This document shows positions 8,735 through 17,379 of a DNA stretch of 64,000 nucleotides, piece after piece. The notes under the pieces are model-generated. The model ran no database searches and was not told the DNA's origin. It saw only the letters and a program-made list of their open reading frames with translations. The stretch's first letter is position 1, and each line of letters opens with the position of its first letter. The position numbers and the translations under genes are program-made. Origin of the DNA: SZUA-35 sp964351995 (GTDB lineage: Bacteria; Actinomycetota; Acidimicrobiia; Acidimicrobiales; SZUA-35); the NCBI GenBank assembly GCA_964351995.1, contig CAYGQE010000018.1, positions 1-64,000 of the forward strand, written 5' to 3'.

Positions 8735-9562
8735 TCACATGATTGTGCGCTGGATCTGCTCCCGGTGGTCGAGCATCCAGCAGGCAGCTTTGGTTCGCCA
8801 CGTCACGCCCCAGAGCACCGGGAACCCGTCCGGCGCCGGGCTCGGTGTGGCTTCGGTGACGCCGTAGGTCTTGGCTTCGTCCTTGGCGCTGCGAATGGCG
8901 AACTCGATCATCTTGTCGACGAAGCCCTCACGATCGACGGCGGCGAGCCCGTACCCATCGAGAATCGCGGCGCACTGTTCGATCCGAACTGTTGGATCCG
9001 GAAGATTGTTGATGGCGGCGACGTCGTCGTCATGGAGTTGAGCGTTGAGCCATGCAACCTGGGCCAGCTCCCACACGGCGTCGACAGGGCCGGCACAGTC
9101 CCAGTCGATCAACGTCGTCGGCTTGCCAGCCACTGCGAGGATGTTCCACGGAGCAAGGTCGCCATGACCGATCACCGGCGTCGTACCTACGAGGCTGCGG
9201 GCGAACCACGGTTTCCAGACGTCGGCTTCGCTGGCCGCGAACGTCGAAGTCGCATCGTGGAGGCGCTTCAGGAGCACGCCGATGTGCCACGCGGCTTCGT
9301 CGTTCCATGCGAGCGGCTGTGGACTGGTGCCAGCTTCGAAGGTGAGCTGCTCTCGACCGTCGGCTGCAAATCCTCCATCGACTGGCCGGGGTGCGGCCTC
9401 GAAACCGCATTCGGCGAGATGAGTGAGAAGGCGCATGACCGAACGACTTTGCGGCCCGCTCGATCGAAGCACGGTGTCGCCGTCGCGTCGTACATCGGTC
9501 TGCCATCCGCCATCGAGCGGTTCGCCTTGGTTCTCCACAGCATGAGCATGGTCGATGGTCAC
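8735..9562 (-). CDS. Aminoglycoside phosphotransferase-fold kinase
   Basis: This 275-residue protein starts at GTG 9562. The APH/choline kinase catalytic loop reads IGHGDLAPWNIL (HGDxxxxN) near residue 140, followed by the metal-binding LIDWD. These are the hallmarks of PF01636 kinases, which phosphorylate antibiotics or small metabolites. An in-frame ATG at 9631 would extend into the start region of the divergent ABC gene, so the GTG is preferred. Real antibiotic resistance is not implied; most environmental members have unknown substrates. The end lies 14 bp from the convergent ABC exporter. Confidence 0.8.
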   Translation of the reverse strand: MTIDHAHAVENQGEPLDGGWQTDVRRDGDTVLRSSGPQSRSVMRLLTHLAECGFEAAPRPVDGGFAADGREQLTFEAGTSPQPLAWNDEAAWHIGVLLKRLHDATSTFAASEADVWKPWFARSLVGTTPVIGHGDLAPWNILAVAGKPTTLIDWDCAGPVDAVWELAQVAWLNAQLHDDDVAAINNLPDPTVRIEQCAAILDGYGLAAVDREGFVDKMIEFAIRSAKDEAKTYGVTEATPSPAPDGFPVLWGVTWRTKAACWMLDHREQIQRTIM

Positions 9563-9614
9563 GGTCTTGGTAAATGCTCCCGAGTCCCGATAAGTGCGGC
9601 CTACCGTCTGTCGG

Positions 9615-10601
9615 ATGAACTCACCCGCCATCGAGGCCAGTGGCCTCACAAAGAGTTACGGCGATGTGCATGCCCTGAAAGGGCTCGATCTCACCGTCGA
9701 GACTGGCACCGTGCTGGGGCTCCTCGGTCCGAACGGCGCAGGCAAGACCACAGCAGTGTCGATTCTGACCACGCTGCTCCAACCCGACAGCGGAAGCGCC
9801 ACGATTGCTGGTGCCGACCTGGTCACGGAACCACAGTTGGTCAGGGAGCGGATCGGCCTTTCGGGACAGTACGCCGCCGTCGATGAGATTCTGACCGGCC
9901 GCGAGAACCTGGTGATGATCGGCAGGCTGTATCGACTCTCGAAGAAGGCAGCGAAGGAGCGGGCAGGCGAACTGCTTGACCGATTCGAACTGTCTGAAGC
10001 GGGCGACCGTCCCGTCAAGGGCTACTCGGGCGGGATGCGTCGCCGTCTCGATCTGGCCGGCGCACTGGTTGCCGCGCCGCCCGTCCTGTTCCTGGACGAA
10101 CCAACCACAGGGCTCGACCCTCGCAGTCGGTTGGAATTGTGGGATGTCATCCGCGAACTGGTCGCCGAGGGGGCCACCTTGTTACTGACCACCCAGTATC
10201 TGGAAGAGGCCGATCAGCTGGCCGACAACATCGTTGTCATCGATCACGGCCAAGCCATCGCCCGGGGCACCGCCGATGAACTCAAGGCTGAGCTCGGGGG
10301 CGAACGTCTCGAGCTCGTGGTGACCCATGCCGCAGACCTCGAACGGGCCAGCTCGATCCTGACGGCGCACGCCGGCGACGCGGGAGAGGTTGAGATCAAG
10401 CCATCGACCCGGACATTGCTTTGTCCGACAAGCGATGGTCTCGACGCGTTCGCCAAGGTGATCGATGAGCTCCGACACCAGTCGATTGCGGTGTCCGACA
10501 TCGGCCTGCGTCGTCCAACACTCGACGACGTCTTCCTCACGCTCACCGGTCATGGAACGTCTGAGCCGCCCACTGACCCGTCGAACGAGGTCAGCGCATG
10601 A
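9615..10601 (+). CDS. ABC transporter ATP-binding protein, DrrA-like
   Basis: This 328-residue protein has Walker A GPNGAGKT (38-45), signature YSGGM, Walker B VLFLDEPTTGLD, and a C-terminal extension of about 100 residues ending RRPTLDDVFLTLTGH, which is typical of daunorubicin-resistance (DrrA) family ATPases. It powers the membrane protein encoded immediately downstream (ATGA overlap). The complex probably exports a drug, lipid or glycolipid. ATG 9615 is chosen because the beta-strand AIEASGLTKSYG follows directly. Confidence 0.9.
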   Translation: MNSPAIEASGLTKSYGDVHALKGLDLTVETGTVLGLLGPNGAGKTTAVSILTTLLQPDSGSATIAGADLVTEPQLVRERIGLSGQYAAVDEILTGRENLVMIGRLYRLSKKAAKERAGELLDRFELSEAGDRPVKGYSGGMRRRLDLAGALVAAPPVLFLDEPTTGLDPRSRLELWDVIRELVAEGATLLLTTQYLEEADQLADNIVVIDHGQAIARGTADELKAELGGERLELVVTHAADLERASSILTAHAGDAGEVEIKPSTRTLLCPTSDGLDAFAKVIDELRHQSIAVSDIGLRRPTLDDVFLTLTGHGTSEPPTDPSNEVSA

Positions 10602-11401
10602 GCGCCATCTCCGAGGCCATCTCCGACACGGCAGTGATTGCGAGGCGCAACGTCATCAAGATCACAAGGGTTCCGGAGATCCTGGTGTTCGTTCTGGTCT
10701 CGCCGATCATGTTCGTGCTGCTGTTCGCGTATGTGTTCGGCAACTCGATCGAGATCGAAGGCGGCGGGTATCGCGAGTTTCTGATTGCTGGCATCTTCGC
10801 CCAGACCGTGGCCTTCGGCGCGACGTTCACCGGCGCCGGCATCGCCGAAGACATGCAGAAGGGCATCATCGATCGCTTCCGTTCCCTGCCGATGTCGCGT
10901 GTCGCCGTACTCGCCGGCCGCACGATCAGCGATGTGATCTACAACGTGCTGTCGCTGCTGATCATGTCGGCGACCGGGCTGTTGGTTGGTTGGCGAATTC
11001 GAGGCTCGGCACTTGAAGCCATTGGCGGCTTCCTGCTGCTGTTGGTCTTCGCCTACGCGCTGTCGTGGATCATGGCGTACATCGCCCTGCATGTTCCGAG
11101 CGTCGAGGTGATCAACAACGCATCGTTCATCGTGATCTTCCCGCTCACGTTCATCGCCAACACGTTTGTCCCCTCCGACACTCTTCCCGGGCCGCTCAAA
11201 GCGTTTGCGGAGTGGAATCCCGTGTCGTCGGTGACGCAGGCGTCGCGCGAGCTTTTCGGCAACATCCCGATCGGCACGCCAGAACCGACCGCGTGGCCGC
11301 TGGCCAACCCCGTGCTCTACACGCTGATCTGGTCAGCGATCATCATTGCCATCTTCGCTCCGCTGAGTGTTCGTCGATATGCAGGGAAGTCCAAGGCTTG
11401 A
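10598..11401 (+). CDS. ABC-2 type permease, DrrB-like
   Basis: This 267-residue membrane protein has six predicted hydrophobic segments and the ABC-2 family FRSLPMSRVAVLAGR loop near residue 95 that contacts the ATPase. LTFIANTFVPSDTLPGPLKAFAEWNPVS is the conserved late loop of DrrB/NodJ-type exporters (written here as a landmark near residue 185). It starts inside the stop codon of the DrrA-like gene, so the two form a coupled exporter. It ends 5 bp from a convergent kinase gene. Confidence 0.88.
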   Translation: MSAISEAISDTAVIARRNVIKITRVPEILVFVLVSPIMFVLLFAYVFGNSIEIEGGGYREFLIAGIFAQTVAFGATFTGAGIAEDMQKGIIDRFRSLPMSRVAVLAGRTISDVIYNVLSLLIMSATGLLVGWRIRGSALEAIGGFLLLLVFAYALSWIMAYIALHVPSVEVINNASFIVIFPLTFIANTFVPSDTLPGPLKAFAEWNPVSSVTQASRELFGNIPIGTPEPTAWPLANPVLYTLIWSAIIIAIFAPLSVRRYAGKSKA

Positions 11402-11406
11402 TGCGG

Positions 11407-12423
11407 TCATTTGCTGAGCAGGTGGTCGCCAACGGCAAGCCATTGCTCGATGATGTCGCCGAGCGGCCGACCCACGATGGCGCTGACTGCAGGGTCGGCG
11501 GCTTCGACCATCGGGAGCGCATTCATCATCATTGCGAGGTGGCGGAGGCGGGCGACGGCTCGGAAGCCATTGGTCGCAGCCGTGGCGGATGCACCGGCGT
11601 TCGCCTGGTCGAGCCCGGTGTGCATCGCCTCCACGATCGCTCGCTCGAACTCGATGATCGACGTGGCTTCGGCGTCGAGGTAGTTCAGTGTGAGGATGAA
11701 GATGGTTGCAGGGTCGGCCCCGATCGGAGCGCTGCCGGCATTGGCCCAATCGATGAGCCCCACCTTGCTGGGGGAGTCGACGGCAATCAGGTTGCGGCTG
11801 TACGCATCGAGGTGCGCCGGGCCCGTTGGCACTGACTGCAATGACAAGACGAGGTCCGGCCCCTGGGCAGCGAGGGCGGTCAGTTGCCGTCGCAGTTGCT
11901 CGATCTGATGGTTGCCCCGTGGGTGTTCGAGACGTTCCGGATGGTTGGCAAGCGTCTGGAATTCGTGGGTGATGAAGTCGTCGGTCCACCACGGTCGGCG
12001 GTCGGCGTCGGTACGGCTGAACTGGGTGAGTAGCTCGGCTGCCTTGACGAGGTCGTCTGGTCTGAGACGTCGCGAAGTCTTCAGATCCTGAAGCACAAGC
12101 GTTGTGGACTGATGTGTCTCGTGGCTTGCCAACAGGCGGGGGATCAGCAGATCCGCGGGAACGTGGCCGGCGAGCCATGCGGCATCGGCGTAGACCTCAA
12201 CTTCACGATCCCAGCCCTGGCGCTCGGGATCGGCGGTGATCTGTTTGACGATGATCGACCAGCTCTGTGTCGCGTCGCTCAGTCGCTGGACCGTCGTGTT
12301 GAACGATCCGCCGCCGGTACTCGGAATGGGCTCGACGATCGCGGCGTCGATGTTGGCGCTACGGGCGACCTGTGCTCCGAACTGCAGATCGACAGCACGG
12401 CGAAGCAGTTCGGTCGTGATCAC
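11407..12423 (-). CDS. Phosphotransferase (APH/EcKinase-like fold) of unknown substrate
   Basis: This 338-residue protein resembles APH-fold kinases. The N-lobe has GGGSFNTTVQRL and IIVKQI (Lys as ATP ligand), the catalytic loop is PAHLDAYSRNLIAV (H-x-D-x4-N) and the metal-binding segment is GLIDWANAG. The second metal-binding acid is replaced by Asn-Ala where LIDWE/D is usual, so catalytic competence is uncertain. It is a second member of this fold within 3 kb but only distantly similar to the one at 8735. The substrate is unknown. Confidence 0.7.
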   Translation of the reverse strand: MITTELLRRAVDLQFGAQVARSANIDAAIVEPIPSTGGGSFNTTVQRLSDATQSWSIIVKQITADPERQGWDREVEVYADAAWLAGHVPADLLIPRLLASHETHQSTTLVLQDLKTSRRLRPDDLVKAAELLTQFSRTDADRRPWWTDDFITHEFQTLANHPERLEHPRGNHQIEQLRRQLTALAAQGPDLVLSLQSVPTGPAHLDAYSRNLIAVDSPSKVGLIDWANAGSAPIGADPATIFILTLNYLDAEATSIIEFERAIVEAMHTGLDQANAGASATAATNGFRAVARLRHLAMMMNALPMVEAADPAVSAIVGRPLGDIIEQWLAVGDHLLSK

Positions 12424-12468
12424 CGGGGCAGTATCTCGGGTCGGTCGACTGGTGCGGGCAACCGTGTC

Positions 12469-13380
12469 TCAGCCGAGGCCGAAGTTGTGATTGTTTGGAC
12501 TTGTCGTGGACTTGCAGGTGGCGTCCGGCGGATCCCCGAAGCCCCACTGAATGAGGCTGGCTCCGGGTGCTGAGCTGTAGCCGTTCACGTCGAGGCAGTA
12601 GCCGGTTTCCTTGTTCTTGAACTGCACTGTCCCGCCAACGGCGGGGATCATCAACCAGAGCTGATCATCGGTCCCCTCACAGACCTCGTCGGCGATGCGA
12701 GCGTGCCTCGTTGGCGATGTCGTGCCGAAGCATGCCCCTTCGGTGAGCGACAGGGTCGAGTACCCATCGCTGCGGGTCGCGATCGACAAGGTCGGCTGCG
12801 TTGGGCTGCAGGGCTGTTGTTCGACGAGGCCGTCCACGACTTCGAGACACATCCCAGGCGTCACCGCTGTCACCGAACCGGAATAGACAGGAACGCTGCG
12901 AGTCAGATCGGGCGGAGCGAGTGTCACACTTGCTGCTGCACACGAATCGGCATCGGACCGAGTTTGTCCGTAGGGGCCAGCGACCACTGCGAAACAGGTT
13001 CCTGAGTCGGATCGGACCACGGCAACCCAACGGTCAGTCTCGGTCGCGTCGACACTCACGGTGCCTGGACCGTCCGACGGCGTTGCCCCATCGACGTAGG
13101 CGAGACTTGGTTCGTACGTGGCAAGATCCCCTTCTGACGCGCGGCGGAAGTCCGAGCGGAAGTCGCTCGTGGCGATTCCGGCGGTGAGGGCGGTGCGAAG
13201 ACTGCTTTCTGCGTCAGCGTCTGAAGCGCGGGTGCGGGCGCCCAGAAACGTCGGAACGGCAAAGGCGAGCAAGATGCCGATGATCAGGACGACCACCATG
13301 ACCTCGATGAGCGTGAAACCAGACTCGGTGCGCCTCCGAGCGGTCGACGGCGCGATCGATGAGGTTGTGCTGCTCTCCAT
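12469..13380 (-). CDS. Type IV prepilin-like protein with C-terminal ricin-type lectin domain
   Basis: This 303-residue protein has a class III/type IV leader: a short basic N terminus ending ESG, then FTLIEVMVVVLIIGILLAF. Cleavage would fall after Gly, and Glu5 of the mature helix is present. An alpha/beta stretch follows with SGTCFAVV. From about residue 160 the sequence switches to a Cys-rich, beta-trefoil-like region with CLEVVDG, QPCSP and GYCLDVNGYSSAPGASLIQWGFG, resembling ricin B lectin repeats. The protein would be assembled into or attached to a pilus and could bind sugars. It shares its N-terminal half with the prepilins at 27741 and 28610 but not its head domain. No Shine-Dalgarno sequence is visible. 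Confidence 0.8.
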   Translation of the reverse strand: MESSTTSSIAPSTARRRTESGFTLIEVMVVVLIIGILLAFAVPTFLGARTRASDADAESSLRTALTAGIATSDFRSDFRRASEGDLATYEPSLAYVDGATPSDGPGTVSVDATETDRWVAVVRSDSGTCFAVVAGPYGQTRSDADSCAAASVTLAPPDLTRSVPVYSGSVTAVTPGMCLEVVDGLVEQQPCSPTQPTLSIATRSDGYSTLSLTEGACFGTTSPTRHARIADEVCEGTDDQLWLMIPAVGGTVQFKNKETGYCLDVNGYSSAPGASLIQWGFGDPPDATCKSTTSPNNHNFGLG

Positions 13381-13458
13381 CGCAGGAGGTTCGGCGTCGC
13401 TCGTGCGATCGTGAGTCTGATGCGGCGAGATCGGGCAGCGGAACGAACAGCGATCTTC

Positions 13459-13475
13459 TGCGAGTTGGACTCGCA
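13459..13475. promoter_or_regulatory. Palindromic TetR-type operator candidate
   Basis: TGCGAGTTGGACTCGCA is a perfect inverted repeat (7-bp arms, 3-base centre) in the divergent region between the prepilin and TetR genes, 31 bp before the TetR start. TetR proteins commonly repress their own promoter from such sites. A possible -10 (TAGGTT, 13494-13499) lies just before GTG 13507. The role is inferred. Confidence 0.6.
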
Positions 13476-13506
13476 ATAGATTCCGAAGTGTTCTAGGTTC
13501 ACCGCT

Positions 13507-14127
13507 GTGAAGACACCTGCCACGCCTGACGGACGAACCGCCAGGCGAGAACGCAACCGCATTGCCGTGATCGAGGCCATGTTCGCTCTCGTCAAAGCGG
13601 GCAAGGTTCCGCCGAGCGTCGAAGACGTGGCCGAACAGGCTGGAGTGTCGGTCTCGTCGATCTTCCGCAACTTCGACGGGCTTGCCGACATGCAACGACA
13701 GGTGCTCGACCACGTGCACGAAATGTGGTCGCCCAGCTTCGAGGTCGACGACGCAGATCAGCCGCTGGAACTCCGCATCCGCACCCATGTAGGCAGCCGC
13801 ATTGCATTATTCGACGAAGGCGCCGCCTTGATGCGGGTGGGCCGTGCTCGTGCCCTCGACCACGAACCGATGGTCGCTGGCCTCTCCAGGTTGCGAGCTC
13901 GGTTGGCGGATCAAACGAGGGCTCGATTCGCAACGGAGATCGAACAGCTCACGCCAGCTGCTGCCGCCGACCTCGTGGCCATTGTCGACACCACCACCTC
14001 TCCCGAGGCCTACGACCTGATGACGGCCGCCCACTCCCGAACATCCCGGCAGATCTCACGAGCGTGGATCGCTGCGCTCACGTCCCTACTCGAGCAGCCA
14101 ACAGCACACCGGTCAAAGGAGACCTGA
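13507..14127 (+). CDS. TetR family transcriptional regulator
   Basis: This 206-residue protein starts at GTG 13507. The N-terminal helix-turn-helix is clear: NRIAVIEAMFALVK, then PPSVEDVAEQAGVSVSSIFRNF (about residues 36-57), followed by a helical ligand-binding domain. It is the first gene of the sulfatase/dehalogenase operon, and its stop overlaps the sulfatase start by one base (TGATG). It is therefore the likely local regulator, sensing a substrate or intermediate of the pathway. The palindrome at 13459-13475 is the best operator candidate. Confidence 0.85.
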   Translation: MKTPATPDGRTARRERNRIAVIEAMFALVKAGKVPPSVEDVAEQAGVSVSSIFRNFDGLADMQRQVLDHVHEMWSPSFEVDDADQPLELRIRTHVGSRIALFDEGAALMRVGRARALDHEPMVAGLSRLRARLADQTRARFATEIEQLTPAAAADLVAIVDTTTSPEAYDLMTAAHSRTSRQISRAWIAALTSLLEQPTAHRSKET

Positions 14128-16394
14128 TGGCAAGAGCGTCACGATTCGAAGGCACGATCGGCAAGACCGTTGCCGATTCCGAGGCTTGGTTCGACGAGCC
14201 GCCCCACCCGGGCACCGACGCGCCGAACGTTGTGCTCGTCCTGCTCGACGACACCGGCTTTGCGCAGTTCGGTTGCTACGGCTCGGACATCGACACGCCG
14301 AACGTCGACGCGTTGGCGGCTGGGGGAGCGCAGTTCACCAACTTCCACGTCACGCCGCTCTGCTCGCCGACGCGAGCGTCACTGCTGACCGGACGTTCCC
14401 AGCACGCCGTCGGCATGCGAGCCGTGTCGAACTTCCGCACCGGTTTCCCCAATCAGCTCGGTCACATCAGCAACCACGCCGCCACCGTGGCCGAAGTGCT
14501 CGGCGCCGAGGGCTACGCGACGTTCTGCGTGGGCAAGTGGCACCTTGCCCCGATGGAGCAGTGCTCGGCCGCCGGCCCATTCGACCAGTGGCCGCTGGGC
14601 CGTGGCTTCGATCGCTTCTACGGCTTCCTCGAAGGCGAGACCGACCAGTTCCATCCGGAACTGACGCAGGACAACCACCCCATCAGCCCGCCCGGTGGAC
14701 CCGAAGACGGCTACCACGTCAGCGAGGACATGATCGATCAGCTGATCGGCATGATCAGCGACAGCAAGGGCGTTCGGCCCGACCGCCCCTTCTTTGCCTA
14801 CGTGCCCTTCGGTGCCACGCATGCACCACACCAAGCCCCGCAGAGCTACCTCGACAAGTATCGGGGTCGGTACGACGAGGGCTGGGACGTCATCCGTCAG
14901 CGCTGGTTCGAGCGCCAGCTCGAGATGGGTGTGATTCCCGAGGGGACCGAGCTCGCTCCCCGCAATCCCGGCGTCGATGCATGGGACGACCTGTCGGACA
15001 ACCAGAAGCGGCTCAACTGTCGTCTGCAGGAAGCGTTCGCTGCGTTCCTCGACCACACCGACGACCAGATCGGTCGCCTCGTGGATTCGCTGCGGGAGTC
15101 GGGCCAACTCGACAACACGATCTTCGTGGTGCTGGCCGACAACGGCGCTTCGCAAGAGGGCGGTCCGTTCGGGGTCATGCACGAGATGAAGTTCTTCAAC
15201 GGCATTTTCGACACCGCCGACGATGTCATCCACCAGATCGACGACATCGGTGGTCCGCACAGTCATACCAACTACCCCTGGGGCTGGGCGCAGTGCGGCA
15301 ACAGTCCCTTCAAGTGGTACAAGCAGAACACCCACGAGGGTGGCGTGCACGTGCCGATGATCATGCACGGGCCCGGCATCGCCGACCCCGGCACCAAGCG
15401 GGATCAGTTCGTCAACGTGTCCGACATCGTGCCCACGATCTACGACCTCGTCGGCATCACACCGCCCGACACCTTCCGAGGGCTCGAGCAGTTGCCGGTG
15501 ACCGGTCCATCGTTCGGTGCCGCGCTGGCTGATCCGGCGGCCCCGGCGGCCAACACCTTGCAGTACTTCGAGATGGCGGGCAGTCGAGCGCTGGTTGCTG
15601 GTGACGGCGGCGATCTCTGGAAGGCGGTGTGCAAACACGACAAGGGGGCCGACTACGACACCGAACAGTGGGAGCTCTACCACCTGTCCCAGGACTGGTC
15701 GGAGTGCAACGACCTGGCCGAAGCCGAGCCCGACAAGCTCGCAGCGCTGAAGGAGCTGTGGTGGGAAGAGGCCGAGCGCCACGGCGTTCTCCCGCTCGAC
15801 GACCGCATGTTCGAGTTGTTCGGCGCTCGCTTCCGTGAGAACTCACCCCATCCCGCCGACCGGCGCTATGTCTACCGGCCGCCGATGTCGCCCATGCCGG
15901 GCCAGGCCGCTGCCTCGATCGGTGGGTCGTCGTTCGACCTGACCGCGAAGGTCACCCGAGAACTCGGCGACGGCGGGGTGATCTACGCCACCGGCACCGA
16001 AAATTCGGGCCTGTCGATCTTCGTGCAGAAGGACAAGCTCGTGGTCGACTACAACGCCTTCGACGACCACACGGTGCTCGAGTCTGAGATCGACGTGCCA
16101 GCGGGACCATCCGAGGTCATGTTGGCGGTGCGCCGAAATGGACGCCGAACAGGAACCATGGCCGTGTTCGTCAACGGCACGCTGGCTGGCTCGGTCGACC
16201 TTCCCCTGTTCATGTCGATGATGTCCTCGGTCGGCCCGAGCGTTGGCTACGACCACGGCTCACCGGTGTCGCAGCGCTACGCCGCCCCGTTCCCCTTCGA
16301 GGGAACGCTGCACGAGGTCGTGATCCAACTCCTGTCCCGCAAAGACGTCGAGGCCCAGCAGGCCGAGGCCGCTGCAGAAATGAGCAGACAATGA
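14127..16394 (+). CDS. Arylsulfatase (Cys-type, formylglycine-dependent)
   Basis: This 755-residue protein has an N-terminal sulfatase domain with metal-binding LLDDTGF (Asp41/Asp42) and the sulfatase signature CSPTRASLLTGR (Cys79). The maturation enzyme converts that Cys to formylglycine. Later metal and catalytic segments include GKWHLAP and LADNGAS. The C-terminal 200 residues form an extra beta-rich domain found in long arylsulfatases. No signal peptide is seen, so the enzyme is probably cytoplasmic and acts on an imported sulfate ester. It is embedded in a catabolic operon with the TetR regulator upstream and an MBL-fold hydrolase downstream (ATGA overlap). No formylglycine-generating enzyme gene is in the window. 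Confidence 0.9.
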   Translation: MARASRFEGTIGKTVADSEAWFDEPPHPGTDAPNVVLVLLDDTGFAQFGCYGSDIDTPNVDALAAGGAQFTNFHVTPLCSPTRASLLTGRSQHAVGMRAVSNFRTGFPNQLGHISNHAATVAEVLGAEGYATFCVGKWHLAPMEQCSAAGPFDQWPLGRGFDRFYGFLEGETDQFHPELTQDNHPISPPGGPEDGYHVSEDMIDQLIGMISDSKGVRPDRPFFAYVPFGATHAPHQAPQSYLDKYRGRYDEGWDVIRQRWFERQLEMGVIPEGTELAPRNPGVDAWDDLSDNQKRLNCRLQEAFAAFLDHTDDQIGRLVDSLRESGQLDNTIFVVLADNGASQEGGPFGVMHEMKFFNGIFDTADDVIHQIDDIGGPHSHTNYPWGWAQCGNSPFKWYKQNTHEGGVHVPMIMHGPGIADPGTKRDQFVNVSDIVPTIYDLVGITPPDTFRGLEQLPVTGPSFGAALADPAAPAANTLQYFEMAGSRALVAGDGGDLWKAVCKHDKGADYDTEQWELYHLSQDWSECNDLAEAEPDKLAALKELWWEEAERHGVLPLDDRMFELFGARFRENSPHPADRRYVYRPPMSPMPGQAAASIGGSSFDLTAKVTRELGDGGVIYATGTENSGLSIFVQKDKLVVDYNAFDDHTVLESEIDVPAGPSEVMLAVRRNGRRTGTMAVFVNGTLAGSVDLPLFMSMMSSVGPSVGYDHGSPVSQRYAAPFPFEGTLHEVVIQLLSRKDVEAQQAEAAAEMSRQ

Positions 16395-17275
16395 GCGATA
16401 CCGCACCACTCACCGTCACCCTTCTCGGCACGGGCAGCCCGATGCCCGATCCGAACCGGGCCGGCCCGGCCACGCTCATCTCCGCAGGCGAGGGTGAAAC
16501 GGCCGAGCACTACTTGGTCGACGCCGGCCGTGGGGTGCTGATGCGTCTGGCAGCAGCCGGGCTCGGGGCGCCGAACCTCACGGCGGTGCTCATCACCCAC
16601 CTCCACTCCGACCACATCACCGACCTCAACGACGTGATCACTACCAGGTGGGTGATGACCTTCACCGAAACGCCACTCACGATCGTCGGCCCGGTGGGCA
16701 CGCAGAAGGTGGTCGATCACATCCTCGCCTCACTCGAGCCCGACATCGACTACCGGATCGCTCATCACCAAGATCTCGATCATCAGCCACCGGTCACCGT
16801 CATCGAGGTGACCGAGGGCCCGGTCGAGCTGCCCGACGGGCAGGGTGGCGCGGTCACGATCACGTGCGGCCAGACCGACCACAAGCCGGTCGAGCCGAGC
16901 GTCGGGTTCCGCTTCGATCTTGTTGATGAAAAGAGCGGGGGAGCGGGTGTGGTGGTCGCGGGAGACACCGTGCCGTGTGAGGGTCTCGACGCCCTGTGCG
17001 TCGGTGCCGATGCCCTGGTCCACACCGTGATCCGCAAGGACATCATCGCCAACGTGCCCATGCAGCGCATGCAGGACACGCTCGACTACCACTCATCTCC
17101 GGCGGAAGCGGCCCAGACGGCGGCCAAGGCCGATCTCGCCACCCTGATCCTCACCCACTACGTCCCCGCCATGCCGTTCAGCGGCACCGAAGACGATTGG
17201 CGTGCCCTCGCCGCCGAGCACTTCAACGGCACCATCGAAATCGGCGACGACCTGCACCGAGTCGTCATCCCCTAA
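16391..17275 (+). CDS. MBL-fold metallohydrolase (RNase Z/arylsulfatase-like branch)
   Basis: This 294-residue metallo-beta-lactamase-fold protein has GTGSPMPDPNRAG near residue 13, the zinc motif HLHSDH (70-75), GDTVPCEG near residue 196 and a late LTHYVP. The layout resembles the RNase Z-like branch used by many small-molecule hydrolases and some alkyl- and arylsulfatases. Given the two flanking Cys-type sulfatases and the dehalogenase, a small-molecule ester or lactone hydrolase is more likely than tRNA processing. It is translationally coupled to the sulfatase by ATGA. Confidence 0.82.
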   Translation: MSDTAPLTVTLLGTGSPMPDPNRAGPATLISAGEGETAEHYLVDAGRGVLMRLAAAGLGAPNLTAVLITHLHSDHITDLNDVITTRWVMTFTETPLTIVGPVGTQKVVDHILASLEPDIDYRIAHHQDLDHQPPVTVIEVTEGPVELPDGQGGAVTITCGQTDHKPVEPSVGFRFDLVDEKSGGAGVVVAGDTVPCEGLDALCVGADALVHTVIRKDIIANVPMQRMQDTLDYHSSPAEAAQTAAKADLATLILTHYVPAMPFSGTEDDWRALAAEHFNGTIEIGDDLHRVVIP

Positions 17276-17276
17276 T

Positions 17277-17351
17277 GGTGCCGGGGGTTATCACGTTATC
17301 AACTTCGCTTCGCTGCCTTCGGCAGTTGAAAACGTGATAACCCCCGGCACC
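17277..17351. repeat. Long inverted repeat, 27-bp arms (hairpin element 1)
   Basis: The left arm (17277-17303) and right arm (17325-17351) are reverse complements over 26 of 27 positions. A 21-base loop contains a further CTGCC/GGCAG stem. The element lies two bases after the hydrolase stop and before the dehalogenase start, within one operon. The right-arm segment TGATAACCCCCGGCACCGA recurs exactly at 29563-29581. No T-tract follows, so a plain terminator is not the best explanation. Confidence 0.85.
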
Positions 17352-17379
17352 GATGGACCAAACCGAAAGAACCACCATC

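Noticed and set aside
11407..12423. Antibiotic-resistance phosphotransferase
   Set aside because: Only the kinase fold is visible and the metal-binding acid is altered. No resistance role can be supported.
16391..17275. tRNA 3'-processing RNase Z
   Set aside because: The fold matches, but the operon context of sulfatases and a dehalogenase favours a small-molecule hydrolase.
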